A DNA stretch of 64,000 nucleotides from Acidovorax_G lacteus (GCF_039540375.1 NZ_BAABEX010000030.1:124001-188000); one strand, 5' to 3'. Positions 1 through 9,761 are shown, numbered from the stretch's first letter. Notes: generated by a model not told the origin, from the sequence alone. Numbers and translations are program-made.

Positions 1-368
1 AGGTCCACGCGCTGGCGTTCGGCAAAAAACAGATCGAAGGCTGGCTCTGCCAGCGCCGGGTCGTCCCCGGACTCCTGCAGCGCCAGCCGGATCGACTCGC
101 GGCGCAGGGCTGACAGGTCGTGCTGGAGATCTGGCCGCAGTGACACCATGCATTCACGCACGGCGCGCAACTGCCGGGCATCTCCCAGCCGAAGGGCGGT
201 GGCAGGCGCATGTTGCTGCAGCCACGCATGCAGGATTGCCTCAGCGCGCGCAATGGTGGGCCATATCGGCCACAGGGTGTCGTCCAGGTCGAGGGTAATG
301 GCACGCACCCGGGCTGGCTCCCAGTCGAGCGGGGCTAACACGGTGGGTGAAGGGGGCAAAGCATCCAT
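1..368 (-). CDS. HAD-superfamily hydrolase, 3' part cut off by window edge
   Basis: The reverse strand encodes the first 122 residues of a HAD-type phosphatase, and the rest lies outside the window. The HAD motif I is visible as DLDDTLWP, with Asp27 as the presumed nucleophile and Asp29 as the general acid. A helical cap-like stretch follows, as in HAD-IA enzymes. The start chosen is the ATG at 368, about 26 residues before motif I, which is a normal distance. The gene diverges from hemH with 60 bp between the starts. The substrate cannot be judged from this fragment; small phosphorylated metabolites are typical for the family. Confidence 0.75.
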   Translation of the reverse strand, partial: MDALPPSPTVLAPLDWEPARVRAITLDLDDTLWPIWPTIARAEAILHAWLQQHAPATALRLGDARQLRAVRECMVSLRPDLQHDLSALRRESIRLALQESGDDPALAEPAFDLFFAERQRVD

Positions 369-428
369 GGTGCGGCTGAGAATACTCCAGCAGCCACGGG
401 GCCAGCGGGCTTTTGCCACAATGGTCGG

Positions 429-1544
429 ATGCGCTCTCCGTTTCACAGTGAACCTCCCTACGAGCATGGCCAGGCCGCACGCACTGCGGTTCTGCTGTGC
501 AACCTCGGCACCCCCGATGAGCCCACGGCGCCAGCCCTGCGGCGCTACCTCGGGCAGTTTCTGGCCGACCACCGGGTGGTCGAGATCCCCCGGCTGATCT
601 GGTGGCCGATCCTGCACGGCATCATCCTGCGCGTGCGTCCCGCCAAGTCGGCCGCCAAGTACGCAAGCATCTGGGGGCCAGATGGCTCGCCCCTGGCCCA
701 ATGGACGCGCAAACAGGGCTTGCTGCTGCAGGGCTGGCTGGGCGAAGCCGGGCACGCTGTCTGGGTGCGGCATGCCATGCGCTACGGCAACCCGTCGATC
801 GCATCGCAACTCGACGCGCTCAAAGCCGAAGGTGCGACACGGATCCTGATCCTACCGCTGTACCCGCAGTATTCGGGCACCACCACCGCCAGCGTTTTCG
901 ATGCGGTGTACGCCTGGGCTTCGCGCACCCGCAATGTTCCGGAGCTGCGCTTCGTGAACCACTACCACGACCATCCGGGCTACATCGAAGCGCTGGCCCG
1001 TTCCGTGGAAGAACACTGGAAGGCGCATGGCCAGCCCGACCAACTGGTCATGAGTTTTCACGGTGTGCCTGAGCGCACACTGCACCTGGGCGACCCCTAC
1101 CACTGCGAAAGCCACAAAACAGCGCGCTTGCTGGCCGAGCGACTGGGCCTGCGTCCGGACCGCTACCGGCTCACGTTCCAGTCCCGCTTTGGCAAGGCCA
1201 AGTGGCTGGAGCCCTACACCGAGCCGACCTTGATCGAAATGGGCCGCAAGGGCGTGCGCAGGGTCGACGTGGTGTGCCCCGGCTTCACAAGCGACTGCCT
1301 CGAGACCCTGGAAGAGATCAACCAGGAGGCGCGCGAGGCCTTCCTGCACGCCGGGGGCCAGGAATTCCACTACATCCCCTGCCTCAACGACCGCCCCGAC
1401 TGGATCACGGCACTGAGCGCTGTGACCCAACAGCACCTATCCGGATGGCCCACCGCCGCGCCAGACAAGGCTGCTCTGGAGGCCGCGCGCGAGCATGCGC
1501 GCCAGGGCGGCGCCCCGGCTGGGCGCTGTCCCGTTGCACACTGA
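429..1544 (+). CDS. hemH: Ferrochelatase
   Basis: Ferrochelatase inserts Fe2+ into protoporphyrin IX in the last step of protoheme synthesis. The 371-residue product has the N-terminal motif LLCNLGTPDEP, the conserved region with His211 in SFHGVPER, and the C-terminal acidic motif CLETLEE with Glu292. These correspond to the catalytic His/Glu pair of the family. It is slightly longer than the E. coli enzyme through a short N-terminal extension and an Ala-rich C-terminal tail. The ATG at 429 is used; another ATG at 421 is out of frame. No clear terminator was seen in the 130 bp before the next gene. Confidence 0.95.
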   Translation: MRSPFHSEPPYEHGQAARTAVLLCNLGTPDEPTAPALRRYLGQFLADHRVVEIPRLIWWPILHGIILRVRPAKSAAKYASIWGPDGSPLAQWTRKQGLLLQGWLGEAGHAVWVRHAMRYGNPSIASQLDALKAEGATRILILPLYPQYSGTTTASVFDAVYAWASRTRNVPELRFVNHYHDHPGYIEALARSVEEHWKAHGQPDQLVMSFHGVPERTLHLGDPYHCESHKTARLLAERLGLRPDRYRLTFQSRFGKAKWLEPYTEPTLIEMGRKGVRRVDVVCPGFTSDCLETLEEINQEAREAFLHAGGQEFHYIPCLNDRPDWITALSAVTQQHLSGWPTAAPDKAALEAAREHARQGGAPAGRCPVAH

Positions 1545-1674
1545 TCCGGCACGGGACCCGCACCTGGTGCGCAACGGGCGCCGTCCTGGCGTTGCCAGGC
1601 CGTAACATGCGCCCTTCGGTCCTGCATGGAAGCGGGGCTCTTCACAAGGGCGTACGCGCCCGCATTGCTCTCCC

Positions 1675-4152
1675 ATGGCCGCCTTTTCGATTCCTGCCGA
1701 GCAGCTGCGACTGCATATCGACCCCTCGTCGCTGGGCTTTGACAGCACCGAAGGCCTCCACCACGAGCCCCTGCCCTGGATAGGCCAGGAAAGAGCGCAG
1801 GCCGCCGCGAGCCTCGGGCTGTCTCTGCAACAGGCCGACTTCCACCTGTTCGTGCTCGGGGAATCCGGTAGCGGGCGCATGTCGCTCATGCTGCAGGCGA
1901 TGCACGAGGCCGCAAGCAGACGCCCCGTACCACCCGACCTGCTCTATCTGCACCGCCCTGACCCCCCCCAGCAGCCCTGGGCTCTGCGCCTGCCCGCAGG
2001 CCAGGGCCGGCGCCTGCGCGATGGCATGGCGGCTCTGGCTGCGCAATGGCCCACACAGATCGCGCAGCAACTGGCCAGGCCGGAGCACCGGGCGCAGGCC
2101 GCAAGCATCCAGCAGCAGGCGAAAACCCGCGAAAGCACGGCGTTCGCCACGCTGGAAGCCTTCGCCCGCGAACAAGGCTTTCGCCTGTCTCGCGACGACG
2201 GCCAATTGGTCTTCACTCTGCTCGGAGCCGAGGGCAGCGGGGTGACTGCCGCCGAGGCCGATGCATGGCCTGCAGACAAGCGCAGCGCAGTCGAAGCGGC
2301 CGAGGGGGCGCTGCGGCGTGCCATCGACGACTTCATGCAGACCGTCCAGCCGGATGAACTTCGGCGCGACCAGGCGTTGGCGCAGCTGCGCCGTGACGCC
2401 GTGCAGCCGATGTTGCGCGCCGATCTGGATGCGCTGCGCACATCGCTGCATCCCGAACCCGTTCAAGCCGAACGCCTGCAGGTCTGGTGCAAGCAAGTGG
2501 AGGACGCTGTACTGAATGCGCTCAACCTGATAGCGCCCTTCCAGGATGCCGCACACACCGACGACGATGCGGAGCAGGAGCGCAAGGACCAGGCCACGCA
2601 CCTGCTGGCCACCTTGCGCCCGCACCTGCTGGTGGACAACGCGCTGCTGACCCATGCCCCGGTGTGTGTTGAAGACCACCCCCAAGGCCGCAGCCTCTTC
2701 GGCTCGATCGAGACACTGCCGGATACCGACCCTCCACAAGCCGATCTCTCGTGCATCCACGCTGGCAGCCTGTTGCAGGCACACGGCGGTTTTCTGATGG
2801 TCCATCTGCGCGACGTGATGGCAGAAGAAGGCTTGTGGCCGAGGGTGCGACGCTTTCTCCGTTGCCAACGGCTGCAGCCGGGCGAGGCGGTGTCCAGTAG
2901 CAGTGGTACTTCCGCCGCATTGCAGCCCGAACCGATCGCCGTGGATGTAAAGCTGGTCCTCATCGGCTCGGTGGAGGAGTATTACGCCTTGCAGGATGCC
3001 GACCCCGATACGGCGCGCCGCCTGCGCATCAAGGTGGACTTCAACGACCGCTTTCTTGCCACACCACAGACGCGCCACGCGAGCGCAGTGCTTGTGGCGC
3101 GCCTGTGCCACGCGCAGGGCCTGCCTCCGTTCGCAGCCGGCGCAGTCGCCCGGGTGATTGAGCAGTCCCACCGCGACGCCGACGACCAGCGGCGCCAGTC
3201 GGCCCGGTTCGGACGCACAGAAGCGTTGGTCATCGAAGCCGCCAACCAAGCACAGCGCAGAGGAGTGACGCTGGTCCAGGCGTCCGATGTAGAGGCGGCC
3301 CTGGAGGCACAGCGGCTGCGCCACAACCTGCCCGAAGAGGAACTGCACGAGTCGGTGACCGAGGGCGAGCGGCTGATCACGCTCGACGGCGGCGAAATCG
3401 GGCAGATCAATGCGCTGACGCAGATCGACCTGGGAGACTACCGTTTCGGCTTTCCGGTGCGCATCACCGCGCGCACGTTTGCCGGGCTCGAAGGGTTGCT
3501 GAACATCGAGCGCGAAGTGGACATGTCAGGGCCCATCCACGACAAGGGCGTGCTCATTCTGCACAGCTATCTCACCTCGCTGTTCGGTCCCGTGGCACCG
3601 CTCGCGCTCAATGCCTCCATCGTGTTCGAGCAGGAGTACAGCGGTGTCGAGGGAGACTCGGCATCCTGCGCCGAGTTTTATGCGCTCATGTCCTGCCTGG
3701 CAGGGCTGCCCCTGTTGCAGGGCATCGCGGTGACCGGGGCGCTCAACCAGCACGGCGAAGTGTTGCCGGTGGGCGGGATCAACGAAAAGATCGAAGGCTG
3801 GTTCGAGACCTGCTCGCGTGCAGGCCTGACCGGCCGCCAGGGGGTGCTGATCCCGGCTCGCAACCGCCGGCATCTGATGCTGCACCCCCGGGTGGTGGAG
3901 GCCGTGCGGGCTGGCCGCTTCGTCGTGCATGCCATCGAGCATGTGAGCGACGGTGTGGCGTTGCTCACAGGACAGCCCTCCGGCATTCCGTATCGTCTGC
4001 CGAGCACGCCCGCCGACGCGGCAGTGGCCAGCCAGAGCGGTACGCAGGGCACCGCAGCCACGGTCTACCAACGGGCCGAGGCCACCTTGCGTGCCTATCG
4101 CCGGGCCTGCCAGGCAGCCTCTGAGCCCTGGCTGCGCCGCAACCGAAGCTGA
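1675..4152 (+). CDS. Lon-family protease-like protein (AAA_32 / Lon_C type)
   Basis: An 825-residue protein of the Lon-related group that combines a divergent N-terminal AAA region with a C-terminal Lon protease domain. The protease end is convincing: the catalytic serine lies in EGDSAS (about residue 662) and the lysine in GGINEKIEG (about residue 704). The phosphate-loop-like segment near residues 62-70 reads GESGSGRMS, so arginine replaces the Walker A lysine. This suggests weak or absent ATP hydrolysis at that site. The middle is helical and Gln/Ala/Arg-rich. It follows hemH on the same strand and ends 7 bp from the convergent SDR gene. It is not the classical Lon; it resembles the E. coli YcbZ (LonH) group. 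The physiological substrate is unknown. Confidence 0.85.
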   Translation: MAAFSIPAEQLRLHIDPSSLGFDSTEGLHHEPLPWIGQERAQAAASLGLSLQQADFHLFVLGESGSGRMSLMLQAMHEAASRRPVPPDLLYLHRPDPPQQPWALRLPAGQGRRLRDGMAALAAQWPTQIAQQLARPEHRAQAASIQQQAKTRESTAFATLEAFAREQGFRLSRDDGQLVFTLLGAEGSGVTAAEADAWPADKRSAVEAAEGALRRAIDDFMQTVQPDELRRDQALAQLRRDAVQPMLRADLDALRTSLHPEPVQAERLQVWCKQVEDAVLNALNLIAPFQDAAHTDDDAEQERKDQATHLLATLRPHLLVDNALLTHAPVCVEDHPQGRSLFGSIETLPDTDPPQADLSCIHAGSLLQAHGGFLMVHLRDVMAEEGLWPRVRRFLRCQRLQPGEAVSSSSGTSAALQPEPIAVDVKLVLIGSVEEYYALQDADPDTARRLRIKVDFNDRFLATPQTRHASAVLVARLCHAQGLPPFAAGAVARVIEQSHRDADDQRRQSARFGRTEALVIEAANQAQRRGVTLVQASDVEAALEAQRLRHNLPEEELHESVTEGERLITLDGGEIGQINALTQIDLGDYRFGFPVRITARTFAGLEGLLNIEREVDMSGPIHDKGVLILHSYLTSLFGPVAPLALNASIVFEQEYSGVEGDSASCAEFYALMSCLAGLPLLQGIAVTGALNQHGEVLPVGGINEKIEGWFETCSRAGLTGRQGVLIPARNRRHLMLHPRVVEAVRAGRFVVHAIEHVSDGVALLTGQPSGIPYRLPSTPADAAVASQSGTQGTAATVYQRAEATLRAYRRACQAASEPWLRRNRS

Positions 4153-4159
4153 CGGCGGC

Positions 4160-4861
4160 TCACCAGGGCAGGCGCTGCCCGTCGTATGCCACGAAGCTGC
4201 CGCTATCGGCGGGCACCAGGCTGTCGACCACCGCCAGCATCTGCTGGGCCGCCAGCGCGGCCGGCCGGCCGATTTCGCCCCCGCGGAACGGCGCTGAAAG
4301 CGCCGAATCCACGGTGCCCGGGTGCAAAGCGACCAGCACCGTGTTCGGCTGCTGGCGCTGCAACTCGATGGCCGCGGTCTTGAGCACCATGTTGAGCGCC
4401 GCCTTGGAAGCCCGGTAGCTGTACCAGCCCCCCAAGCGGTTGTCGCCGATGCTGCCCACCTTGGCCGACAGCACGCCGAACACCGCACGCTCGCGCGCCA
4501 GCAGAGGTGCCAGGTGCGCGAGCAGCAAGGCCGGGCCGAAGGTGTTGACCCGGAATGTCTGCACCATCTGCGCCATGTGCAGCTGGCCCAGGCGCTTTTC
4601 CGGCAAGAACTGCGGTGTGTGCAGCAAGCCGGTGGCCACCAGCACCAGATGAAAAGGTCCGCGCGCGCGCAGCGCCTGCGCTGCACGCGCAACGGAACCC
4701 TCGTCCTCAAGATCCAGCGGCGGCTCGCTCTGGCGGTGAATGGCGGTCACGCCCCCACAGTGCGAAACCCCTTGCAGCTGGGCAACAAAGGCCTCTCCGA
4801 TCGCACCGCGAGCCCCCACGACCAGCGCACGAAAGCCATCCGGAAACGAAGACAACACCAT
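4160..4861 (-). CDS. Short-chain dehydrogenase/reductase of the photolyase operon
   Basis: A 233-residue classical SDR. The N-terminal nucleotide-binding turn is GARGAIG and the active-site Tyr and Lys are in YSYRASK. The end carries the usual HPGTVDS segment. The ATG at 4861 places the Rossmann motif near residue 15. It is the last gene of the operon, 17 bp after the FeS photolyase. SDR genes accompany photolyase, lipocalin and FAD-oxidoreductase genes in light- or singlet-oxygen-inducible clusters of other Proteobacteria. The substrate is unknown; a membrane-lipid or pigment-related role would be an inference from context. Confidence 0.85.
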   Translation of the reverse strand: MVLSSFPDGFRALVVGARGAIGEAFVAQLQGVSHCGGVTAIHRQSEPPLDLEDEGSVARAAQALRARGPFHLVLVATGLLHTPQFLPEKRLGQLHMAQMVQTFRVNTFGPALLLAHLAPLLARERAVFGVLSAKVGSIGDNRLGGWYSYRASKAALNMVLKTAAIELQRQQPNTVLVALHPGTVDSALSAPFRGGEIGRPAALAAQQMLAVVDSLVPADSGSFVAYDGQRLPW

Positions 4862-4878
4862 CGGCCAAGTTCCTTCCG

Positions 4879-6444
4879 TCAGAGCGCATCCAACTGAGCA
4901 CGCACCTGGGCCGCGCGCTCCCGCACAGCGTCCAGCTCGGCGCCCCGCATGCGGTCCAATTGGCGGTACACCAGCGCCACACGCGCATTGCGGCCCAGGC
5001 GGGCTTCGTGCCGTGCAAAAAAATCCCAATACAGCGCGTTGAAGGGACATGCCCCCTCGCCCGTACGGGCCTTGCGGTCATAGGCGCAGCCCTTGCAGTA
5101 ATCGCTCATGCGGTCGATGTACGCCGCGCTGCTGACATAGGGCTTGGTGGCCAGCAGTCCGCCGTCGGCAAACTGGCTCATGCCCAGCGTGTTGGGCAAC
5201 TCCACCCACTCAAAGGCATCGATGTACACGCCCAAGTACCAACGGTGCACGGCCTGGGGGCTGAGCCCTGCCAGCAGCGCAAAGTTGCCGATCACCATCA
5301 GCCGCTGGATGTGGTGGGCATAGGCGTTCTGCAGCGAAGCGCCCACGCATTCCGACAGGCAGCGCATGCGTGTGCGGCCGGTCCAGAACCAGTCGGGCAA
5401 GGGCTGGTTATGGCCCAGGGCGTTGCGCTCGTCGTAGCCAGGCATCTGCGCCCAGTAAATGCCACGCACGTACTCGCGCCATCCGAGGATCTGCCGGATG
5501 AAGCCTTCGGCCGCCGCCAGCGGCACCTGGCCGTCACGCCAGGCCTGCTCGGCCGCCGCGATCACCTCGCGCGGGTGCAGCAGCTTGATGTTGAGCGCAA
5601 ACGACAACAGCGAATGGAACAGCCTCTGCGCCTGGCTGTGCATGGCATCCTCAAAGCGCCCGAAGTGGGGCAGGCGTCGCTGCACGAAATCGTGCAGGCC
5701 CTCCAGCGCTTCACCGCGTGTGAGCGGCCAGCGCAAGGTCTCGGCATTGGGGCTGCCGAAAGTCTTGACGCCCGCAGCCTCGATGGTGGCCCAGAGCGCC
5801 CGAAGGTCGTGCACCGGGCGGTTGTCGGGCAGCTCTGGCGGGTCGCCGCGCCAAGGCTCACGGTTGTCGTGGTCGTAGTTCCACTGCCCGCCAGCGGGCG
5901 TGTCCGCACTGTCCATCAGCACGCCGTAGCGGCGGCGCATCTGACGATAGAAGTGTTCCATCAGCCACTGCCGACGCTGCGCAAAAGTGCGCGCCACGTC
6001 GTCGCGCGCACACAGAAAGTGCTCGCTGTCCACCATGTTGAAGCGTCCGCCCGTACGCCGCGCCCAGTCAGCGCCCCAGGTCCGCAGCGCTTCGTCGAGG
6101 CGCCACTCATCAGGTGCAATGGTTTCAATGCAGGCGGCGCCGTAGTGCGAGGCCAGTGCTTCCAGGTTGGCGTCGATGCGCTGCCGGTTGCTGGGATCAT
6201 CGATGGTCACGTAGCGGACACGGTGCCCTGCATCGCGAAGGGTCTGTGCAAACGCACGCATCGCCGCAAAGATGGCCAGCACCTTCTGCGCATGGTGCAG
6301 CACGTAGTCCGTCTCCTGGCGGACTTCCATCAGCGTGTACACCACCCCGGTATCCGGTTGCGCAAACCATGAATGTCCGATGTGCAGCTGATCGCCCAGC
6401 ACCAGCCGCAGGGTGTGGACCGGGGTGGTGGTCTGTGCCGTCAT
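4879..6444 (-). CDS. FeS-BCP (CryPro) cryptochrome/photolyase
   Basis: A 521-residue deoxyribodipyrimidine photolyase-related protein. The N-terminal half opens with LRLVLGDQLH, and the C-terminal half has the family motif HHIQRLM. Four cysteines in CLSECVGA, YCKGC and GACPFN match the spacing of the [4Fe-4S] ligands of Agrobacterium PhrB, the prototype prokaryotic (6-4) photolyase with FAD and a lumazine antenna. The likely role is light-driven repair of (6-4) photoproducts, or light sensing. Its ATG (6442-6444) overlaps the TGA of the DASH cryptochrome gene, so translation is probably coupled. Confidence 0.92.
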   Translation of the reverse strand: MTAQTTTPVHTLRLVLGDQLHIGHSWFAQPDTGVVYTLMEVRQETDYVLHHAQKVLAIFAAMRAFAQTLRDAGHRVRYVTIDDPSNRQRIDANLEALASHYGAACIETIAPDEWRLDEALRTWGADWARRTGGRFNMVDSEHFLCARDDVARTFAQRRQWLMEHFYRQMRRRYGVLMDSADTPAGGQWNYDHDNREPWRGDPPELPDNRPVHDLRALWATIEAAGVKTFGSPNAETLRWPLTRGEALEGLHDFVQRRLPHFGRFEDAMHSQAQRLFHSLLSFALNIKLLHPREVIAAAEQAWRDGQVPLAAAEGFIRQILGWREYVRGIYWAQMPGYDERNALGHNQPLPDWFWTGRTRMRCLSECVGASLQNAYAHHIQRLMVIGNFALLAGLSPQAVHRWYLGVYIDAFEWVELPNTLGMSQFADGGLLATKPYVSSAAYIDRMSDYCKGCAYDRKARTGEGACPFNALYWDFFARHEARLGRNARVALVYRQLDRMRGAELDAVRERAAQVRAQLDAL

Positions 6445-7738
6445 GCGGTGCCCCACAGCGCCCGGTAGCGGCCGTCCGGGTCGTAATCGGCCGCCTGCTT
6501 GGCCGGATTGAAACGGCGCCCGCCCCGCGGGTCGGTGCCTCGGCCCGCAATGTAGAGCCAGTTGCCCTGGTTGCTGTAGACGTCGTAGTCGATCAATTGC
6601 GACTCGTACCACGCCGCGCCAGCACGCCAGTCGCCTTCCAGCTCATGCAGCCAGAAGCTGGCGGCCACCTGGCGCAGCCGGTTGCTCAGGTAGCCGGTGG
6701 CACGCAACTCGCGCATGGCAGCGTCCACCAGGGGCTCTCCGGTGCGGCCCTCGCACCAGCGCTGCAGGTGGCGCACATGGCCGCGGGCCATGGGCTGCGC
6801 ACTCAGCCCCTGCTCACGGTACAGCGCGCGACCGTGCTGCAGGTGCAGCCAACGGAAATAATCACGCCACAAAAGCTCGACCGTAATCCAGGCTGTACCC
6901 TCATTGGCCCCATGGGCCTGCTCAAACGCTGTGAGCCGCGCCTGCGCCTCGCGCACCGAAAGCGCTCCGCTCGCCAGCCACGGGGACCACTTGGTCGAGT
7001 AATCCAGGCCCTGCAATCCGTTGCGTGTTGCTTTATAGGTGAGGGCCAGTCTGCGGTCCAGGTAGCGCTGCACGAAGGCCAGGGCCGCAGGCTCGCCACC
7101 GTGGCATTGTGACGCGGTGTACGGGAAGGAACTGGCCTGCGGCAGCACGGGCGGCTGCGCCGCCGGCGCCGGCGCAAACGCCTGGGCAGCCAGGCGAACG
7201 GAGGCCATATCACCCGGCAGCGCGGGCGCTTGCGAGAGCACAGGAAGCGGCTGCGCCGGCCGCACACGCTGGCGCTCGAGCTGCTGGCGAAAGCTGCTGA
7301 AAACGGGGGGCAACCGGCGCACACCAAACGGCAGGGCCGCCGGTTCAAACAGGGTGGACTGCCAGCGGGGTTGCACGCGCAAGCCTGATGCGCGCAAGGC
7401 GTCGATCTCGGCCTCTTCCTCCGGGGCGCCAATGGCTTCACAGTGCACCAGCGACGTGCCAGCGGCCTGCGCGAGCGCTGGCAGCACCTGCGCTGCTGGC
7501 CCCTGGCAGACCAGAAGGTCGCTGCCCATGGCACGCAGCTGCTCTGCGAGCGCGGCCACAGCCTGCTCCCACCAGACTCGCCGGTGCACGCCCACACGCT
7601 CAAAGCCCCAGGCTGTGAGGCTGCGCGGCGGCAGGCACACCACGGGCAGCAGCGCGGATGAAGCCGCCGCTGCGGCCCGCAACGCCGGGGCGTCGTGCAG
7701 GCGCAAGTCGTTGCGGAACCAGTACAGCGCCGTACCGC

Positions 7739-7742
<4 letters not shown>
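6441..7742 (-). CDS. DASH-type cryptochrome/photolyase
   Basis: A 433-residue FAD-dependent photolyase-family protein. It starts with LYWFRNDLRLHD, the N-terminal photolyase domain signature. Near the C-terminus the segment YSNQGNWLYIAGRG followed by DPRGGRRFN identifies the DASH subfamily rather than class I CPD photolyase. DASH proteins bind FAD plus MTHF and repair cyclobutane dimers in single-stranded DNA; some act as photoreceptors. The ATG at 7742 overlaps the stop of the DUF2256 gene, and the stop overlaps the start of the FeS photolyase. No separate class I CPD photolyase was seen in the window. Confidence 0.92.
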
Positions 7743-7894
<152 letters not shown>

Positions 7895-7910
7895 GCGCAC
7901 GGCAGGCTCC

Positions 7911-8912
7911 TCAAGCGCCGGACGCGGCCGCAGCGAGCAAGGCCGACGCCAGCGAGCGACCACTGCGCCAGGCCCCTTCCACCTTGCCGCCCGCAAGCCA
8001 GTCGCCGCATATTCCAAGGCCCGCGGCTGCATCCCAGCCATGGCCGCAATCGAGCGGGACTTCGGTGTCTGCATAGCGCCACCGGTGCGCCGTCCAGGCA
8101 TCAGGCTCCGGAGCCCCCAGCGCGGCAAACGCCTCGATCAAGGCCGCGGCCGCTGTCTCAGGAGCATCCTCGATGTGCGCCTCGCTCCACTCTGGGCTTG
8201 CATGCAGAAGCCAGGTTTCCGGCCCGGCACGGCCCGGCTTGGTGGTGTCGCGGGCCACCCAGCGCAGCGGGCCAGCGTTGACAAAAGCCGCATCGACCGG
8301 CAGCGCCAAGGGGGTGCCGTACTGCAGCATCAGGGCCCAGCAACCACGCATACGGGCGCTTTCGGCCAACGCGGCCAACGCGGGCGCCACAGGCGCACAC
8401 AAGACTTTGGCCTGGGGCGCAGGCATGGCCAGGACCACGTAGTCGAAGCGCTCGGCCAACAGCCCGTGCTCCAGCGTATCGAGCGCCCACCGATCACCGT
8501 CCCGATGCAGAGCGCGCACCGTGGTGCTTGTCTGCACAGGATGCACCAGCTGTTGGGCGAGCCACCCGGCTGGGGCCGTCATGCGGGGCGTGCCCACAAA
8601 GCGGTCCAGGGCCGTGCTGGGAGAGCGCCATTGCGTGCCGTCCCAGCTGGCAATGCGGGGGCTCCACAAGGCGGCCACACCGGCCTGCTGCCAGCGTTCG
8701 ACCTCGGCGCGAAAACCCAGGTCCCGCGCGGTGAAATACTGGGCTCCGTGGTCGCACTGCCAACCGTCGCCGCGCCGGGTGCTCATGCGGCCTGACGGTC
8801 CACGGCTCTTGTCAAACACCCGTACCGACCAACCACCGGCCTCCGCGGCACTGGCACAGGCCAAGCCCGACAGACCAGCGCCCACCACCGCTACGCTGCG
8901 CTGTGCACTCAT
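7911..8912 (-). CDS. NAD(P)/FAD-dependent oxidoreductase (amine-oxidase-like)
   Basis: A 333-residue flavoprotein. The FAD-binding dinucleotide fold is clear at the N-terminus (VVGAGLSGLACA), followed by the acidic end of beta-2 (FDKSRGPSGRMSTRR) and HGAQYFTAR. The C-terminus has the second FAD contact (GICGDWLAGG, then EGAWRSGRSLA). It belongs to the predicted NAD/FAD-dependent oxidoreductases related to renalase and monoamine oxidases. The ATG at 8912 overlaps the lipocalin stop (ATGA). Family members recur beside photolyase, lipocalin and SDR genes. The substrate is unknown. Confidence 0.88.
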   Translation of the reverse strand: MSAQRSVAVVGAGLSGLACASAAEAGGWSVRVFDKSRGPSGRMSTRRGDGWQCDHGAQYFTARDLGFRAEVERWQQAGVAALWSPRIASWDGTQWRSPSTALDRFVGTPRMTAPAGWLAQQLVHPVQTSTTVRALHRDGDRWALDTLEHGLLAERFDYVVLAMPAPQAKVLCAPVAPALAALAESARMRGCWALMLQYGTPLALPVDAAFVNAGPLRWVARDTTKPGRAGPETWLLHASPEWSEAHIEDAPETAAAALIEAFAALGAPEPDAWTAHRWRYADTEVPLDCGHGWDAAAGLGICGDWLAGGKVEGAWRSGRSLASALLAAAASGA

Positions 8913-9481
8913 GGCAATACCTCCCGCTGGTGGGACACCCAAATCAGCTGATCCACTGCAAAGCCTGCCTGGCGGGCCTGTCCGACAAGGCGCTCGCGCA
9001 CGGCGGGATCGATCTGCCGGTCTCGCGCCAGAATCCACAGGTAATCACGATCCGGCCCGGACACCAGTGCCCAGCGGTAGTCGGTGTCCAGTGCGATCAC
9101 GTGGTAGCCGCCATAGAACGGGCCAAAAAACGACACCTTGAGCGAAGCCGTGCCCGGATCGCCTTGGAACACGGCACGGCCGCGCGCCTCCTTCCACTGG
9201 TTGCTGCGCGTGTCCCAGCCGCGGTTGATGACTTCCACGCTGCCATCCGGCTGCGCCCGGTACTGTGCCGTGACATCGGTCAGGCCGCGTTCAAAACGGT
9301 GGTCCAGCCGGGCAATTTCGAACCAGCGCCCCTCGTAACGGGCGAGCTCAAATCCTTTCACAGGCGTGAGCCCTGCGGGCAGCCCGGTGGCACATCCGGC
9401 CAGCAACACGGCCGCAGCCAGCAGCACGCACCAGCGCAGAAGCACGGCGACGGGCGATGTCTTGGGCAGAAAAGGGGTCAT
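8909..9481 (-). CDS. blc: Bacterial lipocalin (Blc-like lipoprotein)
   Basis: A 190-residue lipocalin and the first gene of the photoprotection operon. It has a lipoprotein signal peptide ending in VLLAGC (Cys near residue 28), then the lipocalin signature YEGRWFEIARLDHRFERG, and later barrel motifs NRGWD and YHVIALD. E. coli Blc is an outer-membrane lipoprotein that binds fatty acids and lysophospholipids. Here it probably handles lipids damaged by light-generated reactive oxygen, which is an inference from the neighbours. The ATG at 9481 is used, and the TGA overlaps the next gene's ATG. Confidence 0.93.
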   Translation of the reverse strand: MTPFLPKTSPVAVLLRWCVLLAAAVLLAGCATGLPAGLTPVKGFELARYEGRWFEIARLDHRFERGLTDVTAQYRAQPDGSVEVINRGWDTRSNQWKEARGRAVFQGDPGTASLKVSFFGPFYGGYHVIALDTDYRWALVSGPDRDYLWILARDRQIDPAVRERLVGQARQAGFAVDQLIWVSHQREVLP

Positions 9482-9520
9482 GCGGCGGTGGGCCCGATCG
9501 GTCGATCCAAGCCCAGTAGT

Positions 9521-9535
9521 TTTGTCTTGGACAAA
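9521..9535. promoter_or_regulatory. Inverted repeat upstream of the photolyase operon
   Basis: TTTGTC-TTG-GACAAA is a perfect 6-3-6 dyad lying 40 bp upstream of the lipocalin start, in the 280-bp gap before the divergent binding-protein gene. It is placed where a repressor or activator of the operon would bind. The cognate regulator is not in the window. MerR-type LitR/CarH proteins control similar genes in other bacteria, but the motif was not matched to a known consensus. Confidence 0.4.
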
Positions 9536-9761
9536 TGTAGCGCATCCCTTTCCAACCGGGCGCCCGCGCCCCCAAAGCCAGTGCAAAGCGCCCAGGCAAT
9601 GCGCCGCGGTGTGCGGCCTGCGGCCTGGGTAGTCGCCCAGGCGACGAGAGGCCCGGCGCTGCCGGTGTTTCCCCGCACACACCTGGTGAGGCCCCCCCTC
9701 CATACTGCTGCGCAACACCGCAGGACTGCAAAGACCCTGCCCAACATGCCCAGGAGACACC

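Noticed and set aside
1642..3348. 568-residue open frame on the minus strand opposite the Lon-like gene
   Set aside because: Low-complexity composition mirrors the GC-rich codon pattern of the real gene; no domain is visible and the plus-strand protein has catalytic motifs.
4555..6372. 605-residue plus-strand frame across the SDR and FeS photolyase genes
   Set aside because: Crosses two real genes on the other strand and has no motif.
9623..9642. GCCTGGG-N6-CCCAGGC hairpin upstream of the binding-protein gene at 9762
   Set aside because: Short stem, no T-run and no link to a gene end; not called a terminator.
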